This document shows positions 9,301 to 21,300 of a DNA stretch of 64,000 nucleotides, piece after piece. Both the position numbers and the translations under genes were made by a program. This stretch comes from CAVXHV01 sp963761445. GTDB lineage: Bacteria > Planctomycetota > Planctomycetia > Isosphaerales > Isosphaeraceae. The stretch covers positions 310,001-374,000 of the forward strand of contig CAVXHV010000018.1 of NCBI GenBank assembly GCA_963761445.1, in the 5' to 3' direction. The notes under the pieces are model-generated. The model saw nothing but the letters and a program-made list of their open reading frames with translations, made no database searches and had not been told where the DNA came from. Each line of letters begins with the position of its first letter. The stretch's first letter is position 1.

Positions 9301-12300
9301 ATGCGGAGCGATTTGCTCGTTGGTCGGTGATCCATCCGCGCCGTAGGACAGCACGATCGACTCCCGTTCGCCAAAGAACGGATCGTTGATCGCATCCTCG
9401 AGGGTCGAGTGCACCGAGGCCCCCGAGGCCATGATGTGCCAGGTCGTCTCGTCGGCGTCGGTGGGGCCAGGATAAGGTGGATTGTACAGCGTGGGGCTCA
9501 CGGCGTCGGAAATGCCGGCGCCGATCGGTCCGAACGAGTCGCCGTGCTGTTCCCCGGAGAGATGTCCCAGCTCGTGCGCGGCAATCGTGGCCGAAAGGCC
9601 GACGAAGTCGGCGCTGGTTGCGGCAGGCTGGCCTGGACCGCCCAGGAAATTATTGACGTTCACCCCGCCCGAATCGGGGGGGATGACTTCCAGGCCCGCA
9701 GATGTGAGCATGGTCACGCCCGAGATGTCCAGATCGCGCCAGTCAATATCGGTCGCAATTCCCCCCTCGAGCCCGACCAGCACCGGGTCGTTGAAATAGA
9801 TCGTGGTATACGGCCCCGACTGCGGCTGAGTCTGGGTAAAGACATAAGAGAACGCGGAATAGTCGGCCTCGATCTGCTTCTGGATCGCTTCGCGCTCGTC
9901 ATCGGTGTAATAGTGCTGGCCCGGCAGCTCGTAGGTGTCGAAGTCGAGATAGACCGTCCGGGTGACCGACCCCTCGATGACATCGTCACCGCCCAGGCCC
10001 GCGATCAGGTCCTGGCCGCCGCCGCCCAGGAGCGTGTTGTCGTTCGCGTTGCCGAGAATGGTATCGTCGTATGAGCTCCCCACCACGTTGTCAATGCCGA
10101 GCGGGTCGGCCAGCGTCAGAGTCAGCGCACCGTCGCCCAGCGTGGCCGGCATCACGGCCTGCGGCCCGGACTCGCTCAGATTGATCGAGATCCCCGCCGG
10201 TGCCTGCGAGAAATCGAGCCCCGCAACGCCGCCGTCCTGGGGCTCGTTGATCGTCTGGCTGCCGCTTGAATAGCTGTCAAAGGTAAATGTGTCATTGGCG
10301 CCGCCGCCGGCCAACGAATCGTTGCCCGTGCCGCCTTCCAGGGTGTCGGGGCCCTTGGCGCCGATCAACGTGTCGTTGCCGATTCCACCTTGCAGGAAGG
10401 CACCGCCCGAGAAGCCCGCGGCATCCAGAGTGAAGTTGCCCGTGCCGGCCGCGAGCAGCACATTCTGGAAGCCGCTGATCGTCGAGGACGACGAGGGCAA
10501 GCCGCCGCCCGTGGTCGTGAGCATCGAGTCGGTGACCGTCATGTTCTGCGAGCCAAAATCCATCAGCCACGAATCGAAGCCGCTCCCCTCGAGCACGTCG
10601 TTGCCATTGCTCGAGAAGATCGAGTCGGTCGTCCCGCCGCCCAGGTTCGTGTCGTAGCCCACGCCGCCCACGATCGTGACGTTGCCCCCACCGCCGGAAA
10701 TCGTGTTGTCGCCCGGCCCGCCGTAGATCACGTCATCGCCCGGGCCGCCCGTGATCGAGTCGTTGCCGGTGCCGCCAAAGATCGTCGAATCGCCCGTCCC
10801 GCCGTAGATGACGTCGTTGCCGTTGCCCCCGAAGATCGAGTCGTTGCCGCTGCCGCCGCTCAAGGTGCTCGACAGCGTGCCCCCATAGATGATGTCGTCG
10901 CCCGAGCCGCCCAGAATCGAGTCAGCCCCCTGCCCGCCCACGATCGTGTCGTCGCCGAGGCCGCCATAGACGATGTCGGTGCCGTTGCCGCCGAAGATCG
11001 TATCATCGCCCGATCCGCCGGTGATCGAATCGTTGCCGGTGGTGCCCGTGAAGACGATGGTCGGGCCACCGCTCGAGTTGACGCCCGCCGAAAGGGTGCC
11101 GCCCCAGATGATGTCGTTGCCTGACCCGCCGTCGATCGAGTCGCTGCCCGATCCGCCGGCGATCGAGTCGTTGCCCGTGCCGCCCACGATCAGGTCGTCG
11201 CCGGTGCCGCCATAGATGATGTCGTTGCCCGACCCGCCCGTGATCGTATCGTCGCCCGACCCGCCCGTGATCGTGTCGTTGCCGAACCCGCCCACGATCT
11301 CGTCGTCGCCCGACCCGCCCGTGATCGAGTCGTTGCCCGTTCCGCCCACAATGATGTCGTTGCCCTGGCCCCCGGTTATCGTGTTGTCGCCCGATCCGCC
11401 CACGATGATCGCGGTGGCGCAGTTGCTGTTGATGAGGTCGTTGCCTTGGCCGCCCAGGATTGTCTCGCCCCCCGACCCGCCGTTGATCGTGGAATTGCCC
11501 GTCGTGAGAAAGATGAGGTAGTTGCCCGTCCCGCCGCTGATCAAATCGTTCCCCGACCCGCCGGTGACCGTCGCATTGCCCGTGGTCAAGTAGATGATGT
11601 CGTTGGCTGTTCCGCCGGAGATCGAATCGCTGCCTGATCCGGCGGTGACGGTCGCATTGCCGGTGGTCAAGTAGATGATGTCGTTGGCTGTTCCGCCGGA
11701 GATCGAGTCGCTGCCTGATCCGGCGGTGACCGTCGCATTGCCCGTGGTCAAGTAAATGAAGTCGTTGCCCGTGCCGCCGGAGATCGAATCGCTGCCTGAT
11801 CCGCCGGTGACGGTCGCATTGCCTGTGGTCAAGTAGATGATGTCGTTGGCTGTTCCGCCGGAGATCGAGTCGCCGCCCGACCCGCCGGTGACGGTCGCAT
11901 TGCCCGTGGTCAAATAGATGATGTCGTTGGCCGTTCCGCCGGAGATCGAATCGCTGCCTGATCCGCCGGTGACCGTCGCATTGCCTGTGGTCAAGTAGAT
12001 GATGTCGTTGGCCGTTCCGCCGGAGATCGAATCGCTGCCTGATCCGGCGGTGACGGTCGCATTGCCCGTGGTCAAGTAGATGATGTCGTTGGCTGTTCCG
12101 CCGGAGATCGAATCGCTGCCTGATCCGCCGGTGACGGTCGCATTGCCGGTGGTCAAGTAGATGATGTCGTTGGCTGTTCCGCCGGAGATCGAATCGCTGC
12201 CTGACCCGCCGGTGACGGTCGCATTGCCGGTGGTCAAGTAGATGATGTCGTTGGCCGTTCCGCCGGAGATCGAATCGCTGCCTGATCCGGCGGTGATGGT

Positions 12301-15300
12301 CGAGTTGCCGGTCGTCAAGTAGAGCAGGTCGTTGCCGCTATTGGCCGTGATGTTGCCGCCGTAGGGCGAGCCGACGACCGCGTTGAACTGGCCGATGAGG
12401 GTGACTTCGTCGTTATCCGAATTGACGATCTGCTGCTGGCCCGATTCCAGGCTGAGATTGATGCTGACGGGAACGGTGGCAATCGAGAAATCAAGCGTGT
12501 TGAACCCGCTGGGAGCCTTCACCAGCGGGTCCGTTCCAGGATTGATCTGGAAAACATCGTTCCCCCCGCCGCCCACCAGGGTATCGTCGCCCTGGTTGGA
12601 GACCAGCGTGTCGTCACCGGTGCCGCCGACCAGGCTGTTGGCCCCCGGTCCGGCGACGAGCAGGTCGTTGCCGGCGCCACCGAGCAGGGTCTCGTCCGAG
12701 CCAAAGCCGATGAGCTCGACCGGGTCCGTCGCGGCCGTGGCATTGACCGTGACGTTCGAGCCCGTCACCAGCGCGACCACCTGTCCCGCGCCCGAGAGCA
12801 TCGTGGTCGAAAGCGGGTTCGCACCCATCGAAACGGTGATCTCTGTCGAGTTGATCACGACCGAGGCACTCGTCTGATAGATGATAATCATCTGAGCACT
12901 GCCCGAGCCGATGCCGCCGTCGCTGTCCGTCACGGTCGCGCTCGCAACCAGCACGCCCAGCGGGTTGAGGATCGGGAACGTGTAGGTCGTGCCGGTGATC
13001 GAGTCCGTCCCGATCACGACCCCGTTCTGGGTCAGCGTCCACGCCACCGACTTGATGTCGAGATAGCCCGGGTCGCTCACGTTGGCCGTCGTCGTGATCG
13101 TTCCGTCGGTCAAATCCACTGCGCTGGTGATCACCACCGACGGCGGAACGTTGTTCACCACGATCGACGTCGCGGCCGAGGTCGTGTTCACGCCGTCGGT
13201 GACCGACACGTTGATCGGGTACGAGCCTCCCGTGAGCTCACCGGGTGGATTATGCAGATACTGATGGGTTACCGAGTAAGTGTAGAGCCCCGGCGTGATC
13301 AGGGACGCGACGATCTGCCCGAGCGACTCTTGCAAAGTGTTGGTCGAGCCATCGCCCCAGTTGATCGTCGCAGTGTACGAGCTGACTGCGTCCGGGTCCG
13401 TGAACTGGCCGCTGAGAGTGATCGTGTCTCCCTCGTTGGCGGTCGTCTCGGACAACATCAGGTCGCCCGAGTTGAACTGCGGGGCCACTTTGTTCACGCT
13501 GACGGTCGCTGACGCATACTCGGCCTTCTCCGTCGTCTGGTCGGTCACCGAAGCGTTGATCGTGTCAATCTTCGACTCAACCCCGGCCGGGTTCCCCGAA
13601 TAGGGATGCGTTGTCGAGAAAGTATACATGCCCGGGGCAAGATAGATGGTGGTCGGACCCGAGTTGTCGCCCCAGTCGATCGAGATCGTATTGCCGTCAT
13701 TGCCGCCGGGGCTCGTGATTTTCCCGCTGAGCTGGACCGTACCCCCCTCGACGATGCTCGACGACGACAGCACCAGGCCGGGAGACGCGAACGTCGGTGC
13801 CGGACTGCTGACGGTGACGGTCGTCTCCGCCACGGCCGTCTCGCCACCCTGGTCGCTCAAGGTCACGCCGATCGTGTAGTAGCCGGCGGCCGGATCGGTC
13901 GTGTAGTCGTGCGGGGCGGAAAACGCATAAGACCCGGGCGGCAGCATCACAACACTCGCGGCCGATCCATCGCCCCAGTCGATCGTGGCCTTGAGAGTTG
14001 CCGAAGTGTTGGCATCCAGGAACGTCCCACTCACGATCACCGAGTCGTGCGGCACGGGCGTGGCATAAGTCAAGCCCGAGGAAACCGAGATCGTGGCGCC
14101 CTGCTGATAAAGATCGACGGCCTCGGCCCCCGTGATTCCCGAGCCAATCGCCCCGGCCGCTCCCACGATCAGGGCGCCGGTGTCAAAGCCGACCGAGGTG
14201 CCGAAGGCGTCGCCCGTGGTGGGTGTCGCCTCTTGCACGGCGCCGATCGCGCGGCCGAAGGTCGGGCTCGCGGGATCAGCGTCGAACAGGTAGGCGGCGC
14301 CGGCGTCGGGCGTGGCCAGGAAAGCCCCGGCGCGCCGATCAGTGCCGTGTTCTGCGTGCCCGCGACCGAGGTGCCGAAGCCACCGCCGCCGCCATCGGGC
14401 TGCATGAACGTCTTGAGCAACAATCCCGTGGGATCAAAGAGGAACGCCGCGCCGGCGCCCTGGCCGGCCGTGTTGTCGTTTGGTGACCCGACCAGGATGT
14501 CGGCACCAACGGACGCAACCGCACTACCAAACCCGGTCGAGTCGGCCGGGTGTGGATTGATGATCGCCGCGTCTTCCGCTCCGCTCGTGCCGTCGAACAG
14601 GTAGACGGTCCCGGTGCCGGCACCCGCCGTACTGTCCGACGGCGCCCCGACGATCACATTGTTCCCGATCCCCGCGACCGCCGCGCCGAACTCGGAGCCG
14701 GCCTGTGAGTCGGGGTTCTTGATCTTCAGCAGCGGGTCACCGAGACCCGTCGCGATTGTGCCGCCCTCAAACTCGTAAGCCTCGCCGGTGCCGCCATCGC
14801 GGCCGGGCGCGCCGATCACGATATTCGTGTTGGTCGTGCCGACCGCGGCGCCGAAGTGTGCGTCGTTCAAGTCGTCGGGATTGGGGATCTCGAGCGTCGC
14901 CAGCAGCTCGCCAAAGGTTGTGCTCTCGTCATTCGCGTCGAACACGTAGGCCACGCCGTCGCCCGGCCCGGAAAGCGAGCTGCCGGGCGCCCCGACGACC
15001 AGGTCGTTGCCCACCACCGCCAGCGACGCGCCAAACTCATCGCCGGGCTCGGGGTTGGGGTCGGTGAACGTAAAGAGGAGCTGGCCGTAATTGTAGGTTG
15101 TGTCTGACTCGTTGGCGGTCGTGACACCGTCGTAAAGGTAGACCGCGCCCGTGCCGTCCTCAAACGGAGCACCGATCGCGACATTGCCGTAATTCGACGC
15201 CACCGACTCACCAAACCCGTCGCCCGGGGAAGGCGTCGTGTACGCAAGCGGCGGCGTGTAGTCGTTGGGAGTGAACACCGGCGCCACGTCGTCGACCATG

Positions 15301-18300
15301 ACCGTGGCCGTGGCAATGTCGATTCCGCCGAACCCGTCGTTGACGGTCAAGGTCACGGTTTCGCGTCCCGGCGCGGCGTACGCGTGCATCGGCTCCGGCC
15401 CCGACGCGAACGTGTCGTCGCCGAACGACCAGAAGTAGGTGAGCGGCAGGCCGCTGGGGCTGGTCGAGCCCAGGCCGTCGAACGGGATCTCCGCTCCCGC
15501 GTTCACCGTGATGCTGGTAAACCCGATGACGGCGGATGGCGGCGCGTCGACACCATACTCCTGGGAGAATTCCGAGGTGTTGCCGCTGGGGTCGGTGGCT
15601 GTCGCCGTCACGAACTTGGCTCCGCCGGCCGGAGTCGGGAAGTTGAAGCTAAAGCTGAAGTAGCCCGTGTCGTCGGTCGTGACCGGCTCCGAGCCCAGCA
15701 CGTACCGCCCCTCGCCAAAGCCCGAAGCATTCATTGATGAAAGCGTGTAGAAATCAAGCTCGAACGTCGTGTCCGGCGTGCTGGTCAAGGTGCCCGCGAC
15801 GGTCGTCATGCCCCCCGCGCTCGAGACCGAGTTGAGCACCGGGAAATTCTGATAGTCGTTGGGCCCGACGTGCCCGGCCGAGTTGTTGAGCGTGACGCTG
15901 GTGCTGGACCCCAGGGCGATCCCCAGCCCGGTGCTCGAGAAGATCGAGTTGAGCCGGATCTCGTTGCCGGTCCCGCCCGTGGCGTCGACATACACGCCGG
16001 CGCCCGTCGAAAACGCGATCGTGTTGCCGGCGCCTGCGGCCGTGCCGCCGATCGTGTTATCGGACGAGCCCCCGTCGATCTGGATGCCGTTGCCGTTGCC
16101 GAGCGGGTTCAAACCCGTGATGTCGGTGCCGATAAAGTTGCCCTCGACGAGCGCGCCGGTCGCATCCGCGTAGAGCCCGATGCCGCCGGTGGTGTTGGCC
16201 GAAATGATGTTCCGGTACCCGCGCCGTCCCCCCGATCACGACCCCGGGCGTTCCGCTCACCATCACGCCGAACGACGCATTGCCGACGGGCAAGGCGGCG
16301 GTGTAGTCGGTGCCGATGCGGTTGCCCAGGATCAAGACTGCCGTCGTGGTGCTTCCGGTGATCGACACACCCGACTGCGCATTACCCGAGATCACGTTGC
16401 CCGCGCTCTGGACCGTGGCGCCGATGGTGACGCCCGAGGCGTCGTCGATCGACACCCCGTCGCCCGTGTTGGGCAGCGGCTCGGTTCCGGTCTGGTCCGT
16501 CCCGATGTAATTGCCTTCGACCAGCGTGCTTGCCCCATCGCTGTCGATGTCAATGCCGTCGCCCTTGTTCCCCGAAATCACGTTGCGTCCCAGAGTGCCG
16601 CGCCGCCGATCGTGGTGCCCGACCCACCCGTGATGATGATGCCGCCGGTCAGGTTAGGCACGTTCGAGGTGCCCTTCATGTCGGTGCCGATCAAGTTCCC
16701 GGCCACAAGCGTTCCGGTCGGGTCGCCGTCCTCGACCATCACGCCTTCCGCGTTCCCCGAGATCAGGTTCCGCGCCCCGCCCACCGGCCCGCCGATCGTG
16801 TTGTCTGACGAAGCACCGTCGACCAGCACTCCGGCGCCCGAATTGCCGATCGCCATTGTCCCGTTCGTGTCGGTGCCGATCATGTTCCCCTGGACGAGGT
16901 TCTCGCCCGAGTCACTGATCTCCACGCCGTTGGTGTTGCCCGAGATCAAGTTTGTGGCCGCCAGGACGGTTCCGCCGATCGTGTTCCCCGAGCTCTGGCT
17001 GAGGTACACGCCGTCGCCGCCATTCGCCAGCGCGGTGGTGCCCATCGCGTCGGTCCCGATCCAGTTGCCCGCGATCAGATTGGAACCACCAGAGACGATA
17101 TCCACTCCGTCGCCGCTGTTGCCCGAAATGACATTGCCGGCGCCCGCCGTGGTGCCGCCAATGGTGACTCCGGTCGAGGAGTCGATGCCCAGCCCGTAGG
17201 CGTAGGGACCCGCGACCGTGCCGGCGACGTCTGTGCCAATCAGGTTCCCCTCGACCAGAACGTTGCTGCTGCTCTGGATAGACACGCTCGAGATGACGTT
17301 TTGGTCCTGTGGGCTCGGGCCCCCGATCTGCCCCGCGACGTCGTTCCCGAGATACACACCGTTGCCGTGGACGCTGATGACGTTGCCCACGATGGTGTCA
17401 GCCGCCACCTCGCCGTCGACCGCGATGCCATTATTGGAGCCGCCGAGGATGCGGTTGCCCGCGCCCGTGCCGGGCACCGACGTCGCGCCGCCGATCGTGT
17501 TTCCGCCCGCTGTGTCTGCCAGCAAGACTTCGTTGAGGCCATTGTAGAGCGCGACAGTGCCCATTGCGTCCGTGCCGATGTGGTTGCCTTCAATAAGGTT
17601 GTCGGCCGCACCCGGATCGAGAATATAAATCCCGTTCCCCCGATTGCCCGAAACGACGTTTCCTGCGCCGGCGACCGAACCGCCGATCGTATTATCGGCG
17701 GCGTCTTCCAAGGTTACGCCCGAACCGCTCCCGTTGCCGATCGCCGCGGTACCGGAAACGTCCGTGCCGACATAATTGCCCTCGACGACGTCGCCCACGT
17801 CGCCATCCATCTCAACGCCGCCAAGGTTGCCGGAGATCACGTTCCGCGCGGCGGCGGTGGTACCGCCGATGGTGTTGCCGGTGGGGATCCCGTTATTGAA
17901 GTTGAGCCAGACGCCCGAATTGGTGGCGCCGGCGATCGCTTGGCCATCGGCGTTCAAGCCGATCAAGTTCCCCTCGACAACGTTGTCGGCCGGGTCGTCG
18001 TTCGCGTTGAAGCCGGAAATCAAGACCTGGTTGCCGGCCCAGAATGAGTCGGTGCCGTCGTTCCCGGCGATCACGTTGCCTGCACCGGAAGCCGTGCCGC
18101 CGATCGTGTTGTGGGCCGTGGAGATCCAGAGCCCTGTGCTGTTGCCCAGCGAGACGGTGCCGGTCACGTCGGTGCCGATGTAGTCGCCTTCGACGACGTT
18201 TCCAGCCGCGCCCGTATCGAACTCCACACCGGCAAAGCCACTTCTTGCGATGGTGTTTCGTGCCGCGGTGGTTGTGCCGCCGATCGTATTGCCGGTGGCG

Positions 18301-21300
18301 CCGTTCGCGACTTCCACACCGTCGCTGGCGTTGGCAATCGCCATTGTGCCCATCAAGTCGGTGCCGATCAGGTTGCCCTCGACCAGGTTTCCGGTGGTGC
18401 CCGAGCCGGAGATCTCGACGCCGTCGCCCGTGTTGCCGGAGATGACGTTGCCGATCGCCATCGTGCCAGTCGTGTCGGTGCCGATCAGGTTGCCGGAAGC
18501 GCCGCCATCAATCTCGACGCCCGTGCCGTTGCCGATCGCCACTGTGCCCAGCAGGTCCGTGCCGATGGAGTTGCCGTCGACAAGATTTCCGGTCGCTGAA
18601 CAGCGCCGGTGAAGTAAATCCCGTAGCGGATGTTGCCGCTGATGATGTTGCGGGAGCCGCCGACCGTACCGCCGATCGTGTCGCCCGAGGCTGACACGTC
18701 GATCCCGTCGGTCTGGCCGCTGGCGAGTTCCGGGCCGGTCGTGCCGATAGAATTGCCCAGGAACACGTTATCGCCGCCGCCGCTGTCGCTGATCCCGGTG
18801 GTGTTGCCCGAGATGAAATTGCCGAGGTTCACGCCCGAAACGGCGGTCAATCCGCCGATCGTGTTGCCTCCAGCCCCTGTATCCAGCTCGATACCCGTGC
18901 CATTGCCCAGCGGCTCACTGTAAGTGGTGTCGACGCCGATCAGGTTGCCTTCGACCAGGTTGCCGGTGGCGCCCGCTCCAGTGAATCGAATGCCGTACCC
19001 GGCATTGCCGCTGATCAAGTTGCCCCCGCGGATTGCGCCGTGGCTCGTACCGCCGATCGTGTCGCCCGAAGTCGACACGTCAATCCCGTCGCCGCTATTG
19101 CCCAGGGCGGCAGTGCCCGTCGCGTTCGTGCCGATCAGATTCCCTTCAATCAGGTTGTCGCCGCCACTGCTGTCGCTGATCCCCGTCGTGTTGCCAGAGA
19201 TCAAGTTCGAGCCGCCGGTGAACGGGTAGAAAGTCCCCGTCACTCCGCCGATCGTGTTTCCGGAAGCGCCGGAACCGATCTCGACGCCCGCGCCGGTGTT
19301 CCCAATCGCCGCCGTGCCCGAGACGTCCGTTCCGATAAAGTTGCCCTCGATGAGATTTCCCGTCGAACCTGCGTCACTGATGTAGACGCCGGGGTCGTCG
19401 GATCCCGCGATGATGTTTCTGGCCGCCGCGGTGGTGCCACCGACCAGATTGTCGGCCGAGGCGCCGTCCAGTAACACGCCGGAGCCGCCGTTGCCGCCGG
19501 CAGGGTAGAGGCTTTGCATGCCCGCGATGTCGGTGCCGACGTAGTTGCCCTGGATGACGTTGTCCGAAGAGCCCGACAACTGGATATCACCCTCGAAGCC
19601 GCCCAGGGCGCCTCCGGTGATCAGATTCCCGGCACCGACAGCGGTGCCGCCGATCGTGACCAGGCTTGCCTGAGCAAGACTGATTCCAGCGAGACCGTCG
19701 GGAAGCTCGTTTTCTCCGGTCCCGTCGGCGCCGATGTTGTTGCCTTCGATCAGCAGCGTATCGGGTGCGGTGTAGTCGTCGTAACGGATGCCGAATTCCT
19801 GGTTGCCCGAGATCAAATTGCCCAGTCCTGTACCGGGCGTGCTCGTGAGGCCGCCCACTGTGTACGACCCATCCTGTAGATAGATGCCGACGTTTGTGCT
19901 GGTGGAAAGGCTCATCGTGCCGGTGATATCGGTACCGATATAGTTGCTCTGGATCACGCTGCCGCTGGAGGCGATCATATAGATATTGCTAGCGTTGGCG
20001 GTGCCGGCGCCGTTGCCGGAGATCACGTTGCTGCCGCCGAGCTCGCCGATCGTGGTGCCGGGCGAATTCTCGGAGCGGATCCCTGTTCCGGCGAAAGCAT
20101 TGCCCAGTGGCAGCGGCAGCGTGTTCCCGAGAGCGGCGGCTCCGGTTGAGGTGGTGCCGATCAGGTTGCCGGCGATCAAATTGCCGGAACCGGCGGATTC
20201 GAGGTCCACACCGCTCGAGCCATTGCCGGAGATGACGTTGCCGGCGCCTGTGCCAGGGGTCGCCGTCAGCCCGCCGATCGTGTTGCCGGCAGACCCCCCG
20301 TAGATCCTGACGCCTCCGCTAAAGACGGTTTGATCGGGGCCGACGTTGTTCGCCAGCGCAACCGTTCCGGTTAGGTCGGTGCCGATCAGGTTGCCTTCGA
20401 CCGTGTTGTCCGCCGTGTTCGGACCAGAAATCTCCACGCCGTCGCTCGCGTTTCCCGAGATGAGGTTGCCGGAGCCTGAGACCGTCCCGCCGATCGTGTT
20501 GCCGGTGGATCCCACGGCCTCGTCATGGCCAAAGAAGACGATAAACGTGCCATCCTCCATCCCGACTCCGTCCAATCCGTTTGCCAGAGCCTGCGCCCGG
20601 CCTTATCGGTGCCGATCTGGTTGCCGACGACGGTGTTGCCCGACGAGCCCTGGATCAGGACACCATCATTTGCGTTGCCTGAAATGAGGTTGCCAGCCCC
20701 GGCGGCGGTGCCTCCAATGGTATTCCCATTGTCGTCGCCGCCAATCAGATTCACGCCATCGTTATTGGGGATCGCGACTGTGCCGGTGAGATCGGTACCG
20801 ATCAGATTGCCTTCGACGACGTTGTCTTTGGCGACGCCGCCTTCGATCAACTGTCCGGTGCCGATCACGATGCCCTCATCGGTGTTTCCCGAGATGACGT
20901 TCCCTGCACCCGACGCGGTGCCGCCAATCGTCTGGCCCACAGCCAAGACGTCGATTCCGTCCCCGCTATTTCCCAGGGCGACCATACCCCCCGCCTCGGT
21001 GCCGATGAGATTCCCTTCAATGACGCTGCCGCCAGCGTGGGTGTCGTCGTCGATGATTCCGGAATCGTTTCCGGAAATCACGTTGGCCGCACCCGAAGTC
21101 GTGCCGCCAATCGTGATGCCTCCGCCAGCACCCAACTGCACACCAACGGTGTTGGGCAGCGCCACAGTGCCGTTCACATCGGTGCCGATGTAGTTGCCCG
21201 CGAGCAGGTCGCCGCCCGCCGCGGACACGCCAGTACCGAAGCCGACGCCCCACTCAACATTTCCACTGATCACGTTGCGCGAGTCTGAGGTCAAACCGCC

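Noticed and set aside
7816..9330. Plus-strand frame of 504 codons
   Set aside because: It is antisense to the RTX/metzincin part of the giant gene, is very Arg/Gly/Val/Asp-rich and has no domain; it reflects codon bias of the real strand.
10389..11524. Plus-strand frames with repeated 'LPDPPVIVSSPDPP' or 'ARPAVDDVVA' text
   Set aside because: Repetitive antisense image of the RTX repeats.
11570..12298. Possible CRISPR array because of regular spacing
   Set aside because: The whole 81-base unit is repeated without unique spacers and it is in frame with the RTX coding sequence.
13606..14604. Plus-strand frame of 332 codons
   Set aside because: Antisense to PKD and FG-GAP-like domains of the giant gene; no domain of its own.
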